Shown here: piece after piece, positions 15,895 through 23,526 of the stretch
How the letters are laid out: each line of letters starts with the position of its first letter
How positions within the stretch are numbered: the stretch's first letter is position 1
From: Pseudomonas sp. PDM05
GTDB taxonomy: Bacteria; Pseudomonadota; Gammaproteobacteria; Pseudomonadales; Pseudomonadaceae
DNA: 64,000 nucleotides
NCBI RefSeq assembly: GCF_014851685.1
Contig: NZ_JACVAC010000011.1
Location: 124,001 to 188,000 of the forward strand
Direction: 5' to 3'
The notes under the pieces: model-generated
What the model was told of the DNA's origin: nothing
What the model saw: the letters and a program-made list of their open reading frames with translations, nothing else
Database searches by the model: none
Made by a program: the position numbers and the translations under genes

Positions 15895-16686
15895 TTAACT
15901 TCTCAAATTGAGAGCATCCAAGGCGTCTGTCGCCCCTTTGGTCAACCATCCAGTATCAGAATGAAGCGCGATAAAGGTCACGCCCTTTTCCCTGTATTGG
16001 CGAGCCTCTTCCACCGAAGTTGCAAAGATTCCTACTGCTTTTGAGTGCTTGCGTGCTGCGGTCAACACTTTCTCGACGGCGGCCTTGACGTCATCGTGCC
16101 TGGTCTGCCCGAGATAACCCATACTTGCAGACAAGTCAGCTGTACCGATGAACAAGCAATCCACGCCCTCGACTTCAGCTATAGACTCAACGTTCGCTAC
16201 CCCATCCACTGACTCAATCAGGACAATGGCGCAAGCCTGGTTGTTTGCGGCTTTGACGTAGTTGACGTCTAAACCATAGCTCCCTGCTCTTACCATCCCT
16301 GCGACGCCCCTGACCCCACATTGTTCGGGTAGAGGGAATAGCATCGATGCCACTGCAGCTTTTGCATCAGTCGCACTATTTATGTTGGGAAAAACAATAG
16401 TTTGCGTTCCGCAATCCATTGCACGCTTGACCAATGAAGGATCGTTGGCAGTGACTCGCACTGCACCTACGGCTTTTGCCCCGTTAAAGGCGGCGGCATC
16501 AATTGCTCTGAGTTGAGCAGCAAGATCCTGAGTGTCGCTAGGACCGTGTTCAGCATCGATGACCACCCAATCAAAACCGCAATGAGCGATCAGTTCAGCG
16601 ACGGCAGGACTCGCAAGCGTCAGCCAGCAGCCAACGGTCGGTTTGCCGCTCTTTAAACTATGCTTGATGGGATTTACAAAGTGCAC
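15895..16686 (-). CDS. HpcH/HpaI-family 2-oxo acid aldolase
   Basis: A 263-residue class II (divalent-metal) aldolase of the pyruvate-forming family that includes 4-hydroxy-2-oxoheptanedioate and 2-keto-3-deoxy-L-rhamnonate aldolases. Motifs: GCWLTLASPAVAELIAHCGF, VVIDAEHGPSD, the substrate Arg in RAGSYGL, the metal ligand Glu in CAIVLIESVDGVAN and LFIGTADLSASMGY with the second ligand Asp. It heads a likely two-gene operon with ilvE, an unusual pairing that hints at 2-oxo-acid metabolism. Natural substrate unknown. Confidence 0.88.
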   Translation of the reverse strand: MHFVNPIKHSLKSGKPTVGCWLTLASPAVAELIAHCGFDWVVIDAEHGPSDTQDLAAQLRAIDAAAFNGAKAVGAVRVTANDPSLVKRAMDCGTQTIVFPNINSATDAKAAVASMLFPLPEQCGVRGVAGMVRAGSYGLDVNYVKAANNQACAIVLIESVDGVANVESIAEVEGVDCLFIGTADLSASMGYLGQTRHDDVKAAVEKVLTAARKHSKAVGIFATSVEEARQYREKGVTFIALHSDTGWLTKGATDALDALNLRS

Positions 16687-16951
16687 GGTAGGTCTCCTAG
16701 CTTCGTGATGGGTCGATAGTCGATCGACTCATGTTAGGCAGATGCTAGGGGTTTTTTTTGCGCATTTTCATTAACAAAAACGACATGCAATAGAGCATTC
16801 ATTTCGCTTTTTTAGCATCCGCGAAATACTCATTCTGATTTTGGTGAATTTTAGTGAAATTCCGACGCGGGGATTGCGCGCTTGGAGGTGCTCCCCCAAT
16901 GCCACGCCAGAGCAGTTAAGGAACGGAGAAAAATAAATCGTGAGCCGGTCG
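16687..16951. other. AT-rich intergenic stretch upstream of the aldolase gene
   Basis: Contains the presumed promoter of the aldolase-ilvE pair on the minus strand and the end of the tetR gene. No gene or repeat is recognised. Confidence 0.4.
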
Positions 16952-17551
16952 TTAGGTGCTCTCCCGCGACTCACTAGCCGAAGACAGCGGCAATGACGCA
17001 ATTATCTCGGCACGACAAGTCTCCAGTATTTCATCCGCGAGAGACGAGTCATCCGGACACGCCCGTGACAGCATAACTGCGCCGATTGCATGGGCTAGCA
17101 GGTCTATCATTTTCGCTCGAGCTCCTTGCTTCGTCACATCCAAACCCGCTGTGTACTTTTCCTCGAGTGCTGCAAGCGTGTTTTCAACTCCACTGGCAAA
17201 GGTCGCCTTCAAATCGTCTGACTGACGGGCGGCGTCACCACACAGCGCTGCCATGGTGCATCCGGCTCCCCTGCCGTCTCTGTGATCCCTCGACACGTAC
17301 AGATTTACAAATCCAGGAACGTCGAGATTGCAGGTACTCGAAAGGGATTTCGAAAGGCTATTTTCCGCTGCTTCGGCCATCAAATCTGCCTTGGAGCCGA
17401 AGTGCTTGTAGAAACCTCCCTGGGTAAAACCGGCAGTAGCCATGAGTTCTGCCACACCCACACCATCGTAGCCACGCTCACGAAACAGCTCTGAAGCCGT
17501 CTCCACAATATGGGCCCGGTTGGCGAGTGATTGCGTCTTGGTGATCTTCAT
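16952..17551 (-). CDS. TetR-family repressor of the adjacent redox operon
   Basis: A 199-residue regulator with an N-terminal TetR HTH: ANRAHIVETASELFRERGYD, VAELMATAGFTQGGFYKHFGSK. The C-terminal ligand domain contains GAGCTMAALCGDAARQSDD, typical of the subgroup that often neighbours oxidoreductases and responds to electrophiles. It is divergent from the OYE gene; a 20-bp near-perfect inverted repeat sits between them and is the likely operator for both. Two cysteines lie near residues 98 and 104 and could be redox-sensitive, as in NemR, which is speculation. Confidence 0.88.
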   Translation of the reverse strand: MKITKTQSLANRAHIVETASELFRERGYDGVGVAELMATAGFTQGGFYKHFGSKADLMAEAAENSLSKSLSSTCNLDVPGFVNLYVSRDHRDGRGAGCTMAALCGDAARQSDDLKATFASGVENTLAALEEKYTAGLDVTKQGARAKMIDLLAHAIGAVMLSRACPDDSSLADEILETCRAEIIASLPLSSASESREST

Positions 17552-17593
17552 TGCGCGCTCCTATGCCTCTTAAACAATGGCCTGACTATACTC

Positions 17594-17645
17594 TGATGTC
17601 GATCACAATCAAAACTGTTGACAGCTTTGATTATGATCGACATCA
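17594..17645. promoter_or_regulatory. TetR operator with embedded promoter
   Basis: Left arm TGATGTCGATCACAATCAAA (17594-17613) and right arm TTTGATTATGATCGACATCA (17626-17645) are inverted repeats matching at 19 of 20 positions. The 12-bp space contains TTGACA (17618-17623), a consensus -35 for the OYE operon. A repressor bound to both arms would occlude promoters in both directions. Confidence 0.75.
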
Positions 17646-17717
17646 TAAATCCAGTGCCACATGTCTTTGCCACCACGGCGCAGATTGCCGTCATTGATCA
17701 ACGAGTATGGAATCGAT

Positions 17718-18818
17718 ATGAACGACAAGACCTTGTTTGAGCCCTACACGCTCGGCTCGCTGACGCTTTCCAACAGAATCGTAATGGCGCCACTGACGCG
17801 AAATCGCGCTGGGGCAGGCTGTGTTCCGAGCGAGCACTCTGCAACCTATTACAGCCAGAGAGCGTCGGCAGGTCTGCTGATTTCCGAGGCGTCCCAGATC
17901 TCGCAACAAGGTCAGGGCTATCAAGATACGCCCGGTATCTATACACAGGCGCAGATAGATGGCTGGCGCAAAGTTACCGACGCAGTTCATGCCAAAGGCG
18001 GACGCATTTTCTTGCAGTTGTGGCATGTTGGTCGCGTATCCCACGTCGACCTTCAGGAGAACGGTGCAGCTCCGGTAGCGCCTTCTGCTTTGCAAGCCGC
18101 GACGAAGGTATTCGTCAACAACACCTTCGCAGATGCTTCAGTTCCCCGAGCTCTTGATATCGAAGAGTTGCCCGGGATCGTTAATGACTTTCGCCAAGCG
18201 GCGATAAACGCCATCACTGCGGGCTTTGACGGCGTAGAGATCCACGGCGCAAACGGCTACTTGCTGGATCAGTTCCTCAAGGACGGCGCCAATATTCGCA
18301 CTGACGCCTACGGTGGCTCAGTTGAAAACCGTGCTCGCTTGCTGCTCGAAGTCACGGCTGCGGTGGTGGACGCGATCGGTGCCGAGCGAACGGGAATCCG
18401 TATTTCTCCAGTGTCACCTGCCAACGGCGTTTCCAGCAGTGACCCGCAGCAGCAATTCAATTACGTCGTCGACCAGTTGGATGCCTTGGGCCTGGTTTAC
18501 CTGCATGTGGTTGAAGGTGCAACAGGTGGGCCGCGCGACGTCGCCCCTTTCGATTTTGGCGCCCTGCGCCAGCGCTTCAAAAATACCTACATTGCCAACA
18601 ACGGCTATGACCTGAATCTGGCGGCTTCGCGACTCAACGACAACAAGGCTGATTTGATCGCCTTCGGACGTCCGTTCATTGGCAACCCTGATTTGGTCGA
18701 GCGGCTCAAGAACCACACACCTTTGTCCGCATTCGACCCTACAACTTTGTATGGCGGCGGTGCAGCGGGCTATATCGACTACCCGACACTTGCCGAGTCC
18801 CGCTCCGCGCAGGGCTGA
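17718..18818 (+). CDS. Old yellow enzyme family alkene reductase (NemA-like)
   Basis: A 366-residue FMN-dependent ene-reductase that uses NADPH to reduce activated alkenes, nitroesters or N-ethylmaleimide-type electrophiles. Starts MNDKTLFEPYTLGSLTLSNR, the beta-strand lid of OYEs. Active-site IHGANGYLLDQFLKDGAN (the His/Asn pair binding substrate), YGGSVENRARLLLEV, and the C-terminal FMN-phosphate site FGRPFIGNPDLVERL are all present. ATG at 17718 is preferred over the upstream start because the family begins here. First gene of the operon behind the TetR operator. Confidence 0.92.
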   Translation: MNDKTLFEPYTLGSLTLSNRIVMAPLTRNRAGAGCVPSEHSATYYSQRASAGLLISEASQISQQGQGYQDTPGIYTQAQIDGWRKVTDAVHAKGGRIFLQLWHVGRVSHVDLQENGAAPVAPSALQAATKVFVNNTFADASVPRALDIEELPGIVNDFRQAAINAITAGFDGVEIHGANGYLLDQFLKDGANIRTDAYGGSVENRARLLLEVTAAVVDAIGAERTGIRISPVSPANGVSSSDPQQQFNYVVDQLDALGLVYLHVVEGATGGPRDVAPFDFGALRQRFKNTYIANNGYDLNLAASRLNDNKADLIAFGRPFIGNPDLVERLKNHTPLSAFDPTTLYGGGAAGYIDYPTLAESRSAQG

Positions 18819-18870
18819 ACAGCCCTGGAAACAAAATCGCTGATATACATCCACTCAAGAGCATCTATTT

Positions 18871-19659
18871 ATGAGCACACCTGAAACCGTACTGATTACC
18901 GGCGCCTCAACAGGCATTGGCGCGATCTACGCTGAGCGTTTTGCCCAACGTGGGCACGACCTGGTACTGGTTGCCCGCGACAAAAACCGGCTGGACGCAC
19001 TCTCTTCCCAGCTGCGTGAGAAATACGCGGTTTCCATTGACGTGATCCAGGCCGACCTGACTCAACTCAGTGATCTGACCACCGTGGAAGCTCGCCTGCG
19101 TGATGACGCCAGTATCGGCATCCTTGTGAATAATGCGGGAGCCGCCCAATCTGGCAGCTTCATTGAGCAATCTACCGACAGCGTTGCCAACCTGGTCGCG
19201 CTTAACACCACCGCCCTGGTACGACTCGCCAGCGCAATCGCTCCACGCCTGGCACAAGCCGGTAATGGCGCAATTATCAATATTGGCTCGGTCGTGGGGC
19301 TGGCACCGGAATTCGGAATGAGCGTCTACGGTGCGACCAAGGCGTTTGTCCTATTTCTATCGCAAGGCCTGAGCCTTGAGCTCTCGCCTAAAGGCGTCTA
19401 CGTACAAGCTGTTCTCCCTGCGGCCACCCGCACGGAGATCTGGGAACGTGCGGGCATCGACATCAACACCTTGAGCGAAATTATGGATGTGAGCGATCTG
19501 GTCGATGCTGCGCTGGTCGGTTTTGATCGTCGCGAGCCTGTGACCATTCCACCGTTACAAGACGCCGCTCGTTGGGATGCTCTGCAGGCTGCCCGCCAAG
19601 GTTTGCTTTCTGAGATTCGCCAATCTGTAGTCGCCGAGCGCTATCAAGCCAAGGCGTGA
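18871..19659 (+). CDS. Short-chain dehydrogenase/reductase
   Basis: A 262-residue classical-type SDR. NAD(P) binding is shown by TGASTGIGAIYAERFAQRG, the NNAG motif by ILVNNAGAAQSG, the catalytic Ser by INIGSVVG and the catalytic Tyr-x3-Lys by YGATKAFVL. The C-terminal half is of the YqjQ/DltE-like group. It lies 52 bp after the OYE gene in the same operon and probably handles a carbonyl or alcohol product of electrophile reduction; substrate unknown. Confidence 0.9.
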   Translation: MSTPETVLITGASTGIGAIYAERFAQRGHDLVLVARDKNRLDALSSQLREKYAVSIDVIQADLTQLSDLTTVEARLRDDASIGILVNNAGAAQSGSFIEQSTDSVANLVALNTTALVRLASAIAPRLAQAGNGAIINIGSVVGLAPEFGMSVYGATKAFVLFLSQGLSLELSPKGVYVQAVLPAATRTEIWERAGIDINTLSEIMDVSDLVDAALVGFDRREPVTIPPLQDAARWDALQAARQGLLSEIRQSVVAERYQAKA

Positions 19660-19762
19660 TTATCAGGCTGCAGGCGCTGATACGCATTCCTTGATGTAAA
19701 GGCGCTTGCTGCAGATTTTCTTACATTCACTCAGCCGCCCCTCATCAGGGCACGGTGTGCAC

Positions 19763-20632
19763 ATGATCGTTGAAGCCACAAATCGTGACCTTGGATTGCC
19801 AGCGCAGTTCGTCTGCGCCGCGAACCAGCAGGTGACTGTCGAAGGAACAGCATTTGCCTATCGAGACTTGGGGCCTAGAGACGGATTACCGCTCGTTCTG
19901 TTGAATCATTGGGGCGCCGTTCTGGATAACTTCGACCCACGCATCCTCGATGGACTGGCCCGCACCCGACGAATCATTGCCACTGACTATCGGGGAATTG
20001 GCGCATCGGGTGGAACCGCCCCTTTGACCGTCAGTGAGATGGCAGACGATGCCATCGCCGTGATCCGTGCTCTGGGATTCAAAAAAGTCGACCTGCTGGG
20101 GTTTTCGTTGGGTGGGTTCGTCGCACAGGACATTGCGCTGAGAGCCCCTGAACGGGTGCGCAAACTTATTTTGACCGGTACCGGGCCGGCGGGCGGCGAA
20201 GGTATAGATAAGGTGTGGTCTGTGTCGTGGCCGTTGATGCTTAAGGGGCTCCTGACAGTGCGCGACCCGAAGTTTTACCTTTTCTTCACCGCTACGGCCA
20301 ATGGGCGAAAAGCTGCCAAGGATTTTTTAGAACGCCTGAAGGAGCGCAAGACATATCGAGACAAAAACCCAACGCCTGCTGCCTTCATGCGGCAACTGAA
20401 GGCGATTCAAACCTGGGGCCGGCAACAGCCACAGGATCTCAGCCGCATCCAGATACCCACGCTGATCGTAAACGGTGATAGCGACATCATGGTTCCTACT
20501 GTGAACTCTGCCGAGTTGGCGAACCGAATTCCAAATTCACAACTGATCATTTACCCCGACGCGGGTCATGGCGGAATCTTCCAATACCACACTGATTTCG
20601 TGACGAGAGCGACCGCATTTTTGAATGCCTGA
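19763..20632 (+). CDS. Alpha/beta-fold hydrolase
   Basis: A 289-residue hydrolase: oxyanion region VLLNHWGAVLDNFDP, nucleophile elbow LGFSLGGFVAQ (Ser), acid VNGDSDIMVP (Asp) and general base DAGHGG (His) give a full catalytic triad. The ATG at 19763 is preferred; an upstream in-frame start at 19706 would add 19 residues without family character. Related to proteins annotated as haloalkane dehalogenase-like or esterase-like hydrolases. Third gene of the TetR-linked operon; substrate unknown. Confidence 0.87.
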   Translation: MIVEATNRDLGLPAQFVCAANQQVTVEGTAFAYRDLGPRDGLPLVLLNHWGAVLDNFDPRILDGLARTRRIIATDYRGIGASGGTAPLTVSEMADDAIAVIRALGFKKVDLLGFSLGGFVAQDIALRAPERVRKLILTGTGPAGGEGIDKVWSVSWPLMLKGLLTVRDPKFYLFFTATANGRKAAKDFLERLKERKTYRDKNPTPAAFMRQLKAIQTWGRQQPQDLSRIQIPTLIVNGDSDIMVPTVNSAELANRIPNSQLIIYPDAGHGGIFQYHTDFVTRATAFLNA

Positions 20633-20707
20633 ACACCTTCGGCTCGCCTTACAGCAGCACGCTGGCTTGGGCATGCTGCCATCCCATTGAACCATGAGAA
20701 CCGAATC

Positions 20708-21706
20708 ATGAAAGCCTTCCTGATCGACCGTTACGGCAAAAATCATGGACGTATTGGCGAGGTACCGGAACCGGAACCGGGAATCAACGACGTCCTTGTC
20801 AAGGTGCATGCCAGCAGCGTCAACCTGCTGGACTCGAAGATCAGCAAAGGTGAATTCAAACTGATCCTGCCGTATACATTCCCGCTGATTATGGGTAACG
20901 ACTTAGCCGGCGTCGTCGTCCGCGTGGGGTCAGGGGTGCGCGACTTCAAGCCCGGAGATGAGGTCTATGCCCGCCCTCCTCAATCACGCATTGGCGCCTT
21001 TGCCGAGCTGATTGCGGTGGATGAAAGTGCTCTTGCGCTGAAACCCAAAAATATCTCCATGGAAGAAGCTGCTTCTCTTCCCTTGGTTGCGCTGACCGCC
21101 TGGCAGGTGTTGGTTGATACAGCCCGGTTGAAAAAGGGGCAAAAAGTCTTTATCCACGCGGGTTCCGGTGGTGTCGGCACAATTGCCATCCAGCTTGCAA
21201 AGCATCTGGGTGCTTTCGTTGCCACTACGACCAGCACAAGTAACGTGGATTGGGTCAAGGCATTAGGGGCGGACGTTGTCATCGATTACAAGCAGCAAAA
21301 CTTCGAAAACGTCTTGCGCGACTACGATGTCGTATTAAACAGCCTAGGCCCTGTCGACCTGGAAAAATCACTCAGCATTCTCAAGCCTGGTGGTCAGCTT
21401 ATCTCCATCTCAGGGCCGCCGACGGCAGAGTTCGCACGGGAGCAAAAGCTGTTCTGGGGACTGGGCTGGGTCATGCGTCTGTTAAGCAGCGGCATACGCA
21501 GAAAAGCCCGCAAGCAAGGCATCAACTATGCGTTCGTGTTCATGCGTGCGAGCGGCGCCCAGTTGGAAAATATCACTGCGCTTGTCGAGTCCGGCGCTAT
21601 CACACCAGTGATCGACCGCGCCTTCCCTTTCGAAGCAACGGCTGAGGCATTGAGCTATGTCGAACGTGGCAGAGCCAAAGGCAAGGTGGTCATCAAGATC
21701 ATATGA
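20708..21706 (+). CDS. NADP-dependent quinone-oxidoreductase-type MDR enzyme
   Basis: A 332-residue zinc-free medium-chain reductase. It has the GroES-like N-terminal domain (HASSVNLLDSKISKG, PLIMGNDLAGVVVRVG), the NADPH loop AGSGGVGTIAIQLAKHLGA and the terminal RGRAKGKVVIKI. No zinc-binding cysteines are seen. The start MKAFLIDRYG at 20708 matches the family better than an upstream ATG at 20687. Last gene of the TetR-linked operon, probably another electrophile/quinone reductase. A weak AAACCCT/AGGGTTT hairpin follows at about 21729-21747. Confidence 0.9.
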   Translation: MKAFLIDRYGKNHGRIGEVPEPEPGINDVLVKVHASSVNLLDSKISKGEFKLILPYTFPLIMGNDLAGVVVRVGSGVRDFKPGDEVYARPPQSRIGAFAELIAVDESALALKPKNISMEEAASLPLVALTAWQVLVDTARLKKGQKVFIHAGSGGVGTIAIQLAKHLGAFVATTTSTSNVDWVKALGADVVIDYKQQNFENVLRDYDVVLNSLGPVDLEKSLSILKPGGQLISISGPPTAEFAREQKLFWGLGWVMRLLSSGIRRKARKQGINYAFVFMRASGAQLENITALVESGAITPVIDRAFPFEATAEALSYVERGRAKGKVVIKII

Positions 21707-21747
21707 CCAAGCAGGCAATCAATAACCAAAACCCTGGACGAGGGTTT

Positions 21748-22165
21748 ATGTTTATCGCATTTCGATGCGTGCGAGCAGGTCAGGAAACAAGCGAATGACT
21801 GTCGATAATCTGAAGACACGCAAATCCGTGCCACCCCATGAATCAGATCAAGGTCAGGCAGGTAGCGTTGTCTCACTGGTCTGTGACTCGACCCTTCTGC
21901 CAGACGAGAGTTCTGGTACAGCGATACGTGAAGCTCACTTATCAGAAGTGTCCTGTAGTAACCCTGTTTCACCGCCAGGAAAATTTGAGCCGCCGTCCAA
22001 ACCCGCTCCGCCAACGCCTCCAACCATAGCCTGGCGCACGTTAATGCTGGAGCAATAATGCTGAACCACCTTGCTATCTGGAAATTCACCTGACCCGTCC
22101 AGCAGCGCCACTCAGCCCAACTGCCGAAGAATTCTGGGCCAGGGTGGGCAGCGACTGATAATGCA
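21748..22165. other. Stretch without recognised genes
   Basis: About 420 bp in which open frames exist on both strands (for example a long minus-strand frame reaching 21655) but none shows family resemblance or a good ribosome site. Possibly degraded DNA. Confidence 0.4.
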
Positions 22166-22195
22166 TCCAATAAAAAAGGCCCCGAAGGGCCCCTT
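22166..22195. terminator. Terminator after the MvaT-domain gene
   Basis: A GGCCCCGAAGGGGCC-type hairpin flanked by a poly-A run on the plus-strand left side lies about 20 nt beyond the 22211 stop; on the minus strand the GC stem is followed by a T run, giving a strong intrinsic terminator for the minus-strand genes. Confidence 0.75.
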
Positions 22196-22210
22196 GTACT
22201 CAAACCAAAC

Positions 22211-22399
22211 TCACTTTGTCAGCCAGGACTCAACTGTGGCGGAGCCGTGTTCTGCTTTCCATTCTTTCAAGGTCTTGTGATTGCCGCCGTTGGTTTCGAC
22301 GACTTCGCCGGTGTGCGGTTTTTTGTAGACCTTCAACCACCCGTGGTCACGTCCGGATACGGGATCGCGACAACCTTCCAACCCATTGCCGGCAGTCAT
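22211..22399 (-). CDS. MvaT/MvaU C-terminal DNA-binding domain as a separate small protein
   Basis: A 62-residue protein starting at ATG 22397-22399. Residues about 22-62 read LKVYKKPHTGEVVETNGGNH then KTLKEWKAEHGSATVESWL, which is the AT-minor-groove-reading C-terminal domain of the Pseudomonas H-NS analogues MvaT/MvaU (normally about 120 residues). The N-terminal coiled-coil oligomerisation domain is absent and replaced by about 20 unrelated residues. The ATG overlaps the stop of the NTF2-like gene (TGATG), so it appears to be translated, and a terminator follows. It could compete with full MvaT for DNA without silencing; alternatively it is a frozen fragment. Confidence 0.75.
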   Translation of the reverse strand: MTAGNGLEGCRDPVSGRDHGWLKVYKKPHTGEVVETNGGNHKTLKEWKAEHGSATVESWLTK

Positions 22400-22725
22400 C
22401 AACCAATCTCCAGGGCGTTTATCTTTCCATCATGAACACTGAAGGTGTATGTCACTACCGCAGGACTGCCGGGAAAATTACCGGAGAGCCGCACGCTGAT
22501 CACCGCCTTTGCCTCATCCTCCTGACTGTCCACGGGTTCGGCCGTGTATTGGTACTTCGCTTTCGCTGCCGCTCTCCATGCGGTGATGGCATCAATACCC
22601 ACGATGGTTTTTCCTTCATCCAGGACTGTCGCATCCTGCGTAAATACTGTGTTTAAGGTGCCGACGTCGGTGCCGGTCTCACTTGTAAAATAGGCTTCAA
22701 TGGCTGGATGCCGACTAATACTCAT
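22399..22725 (-). CDS. NTF2-like (SnoaL-type) protein
   Basis: A 108-residue single-domain cystatin-cone fold protein: MSISRHPAIEAYFTSETGTD, FTQDATVLDEGKTIVGIDAI and the final strand TYTFSVHDGKINALEIG are the standard order of NTF2/SnoaL proteins. Such proteins act as small-molecule isomerases, hydrolases or binding proteins. The catalytic identity cannot be read. It is divergent from the HxlR regulator (22815), a common arrangement for HxlR-controlled genes, and coupled to the MvaT-domain gene. Confidence 0.8.
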   Translation of the reverse strand: MSISRHPAIEAYFTSETGTDVGTLNTVFTQDATVLDEGKTIVGIDAITAWRAAAKAKYQYTAEPVDSQEDEAKAVISVRLSGNFPGSPAVVTYTFSVHDGKINALEIG

Positions 22726-22814
22726 CGAGTTATTCTCCTGATAGACAAGTGCTACTCATGATCGGCGCCTCAGCCAAACTCGACAAGAACGCACGAAAAA
22801 GTAAGTGACTACCA

Positions 22815-23177
22815 ATGAGCCATAACAAGGTCTACACGCCTGATTCAGCTGCCGAAGATGTCAATGCCGTACTTGCACTACTGCGCGGCAGATGGAAACT
22901 GGTCATTTTGTTTCATCTCTTCGATGGCAAGGTTCAGCGCTTTTCAGATCTCGAACGCGTGGTCAGTGGCATATCTCAAAAAATGCTGGCTCAACAACTG
23001 CGGGGGCTGGAGCAAGATGGGCTGGTGATACGTACCGTCTACGACGAAAAACCACCTCGAGTGGACTACCGCCTGACGGCTTGGGGACAAAAGCTTTGTC
23101 CGGTGCTTGATGGCATGTTGAAGTGGGCCGAGGCCGACCACGAACAGGTATCACCCTCCTCCTCTCTTCCGGCCTAG
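22815..23177 (+). CDS. HxlR-family transcriptional regulator
   Basis: A 120-residue winged-helix regulator: LLRGRWKLVILFHLFDGKVQ, then RFSDLERVVSGISQKMLAQQ and LRGLEQDGLVIRTVYDEKPP define the HxlR/MarR-like domain, with YRLTAWGQKLCPVLD at the end. Family members respond to electrophiles and formaldehyde, often through a cysteine; the Cys near residue 97 is a possible sensor. It likely controls the divergent NTF2-like gene through the 89-bp spacer. Confidence 0.88.
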   Translation: MSHNKVYTPDSAAEDVNAVLALLRGRWKLVILFHLFDGKVQRFSDLERVVSGISQKMLAQQLRGLEQDGLVIRTVYDEKPPRVDYRLTAWGQKLCPVLDGMLKWAEADHEQVSPSSSLPA

Positions 23178-23526
23178 GTGTTCGAGGGCCGGGCTCTCGT
23201 TACGACGGCGGTATAGCAAGGCGCCCGGTTGCGTGGCTGTACGCTAGGCGCTCGATCGCTCGGGCTTGAGCGCGCCTGGTGATTACGATCTACGCTAAGA
23301 CACTGGCGCCTTTAATCGCCAAGAATACCTTTGTGGAGCAAGCTGTCCCTGCTGGTGTCGTTGGTTTGGCTCATGCGAGATTTGGATGCGGTGAGTACAC
23401 CCGAGAAACAGTCGCCTGCTGGTCATAAATCAGACAGATGGCACTTAGGTTGTCTAAAGTTGTGACGCACGGCGCAGATAAGTCGTATGTCATCTCCACG
23501 CGCAACACAGTTCAAGGATCGAACTC
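23178..23526. other. Intergenic stretch before the chemotaxis cluster
   Basis: No gene or clear relic was recognised. It should contain the promoter of the chemotaxis operon; no convincing sigma-28 or sigma-70 boxes were identified by eye. Confidence 0.4.

Noticed and set aside
21655..22203. 182-codon minus-strand frame
   Set aside because: Overlaps the MDR oxidoreductase gene end and a terminator; no recognisable motif or ribosome site.
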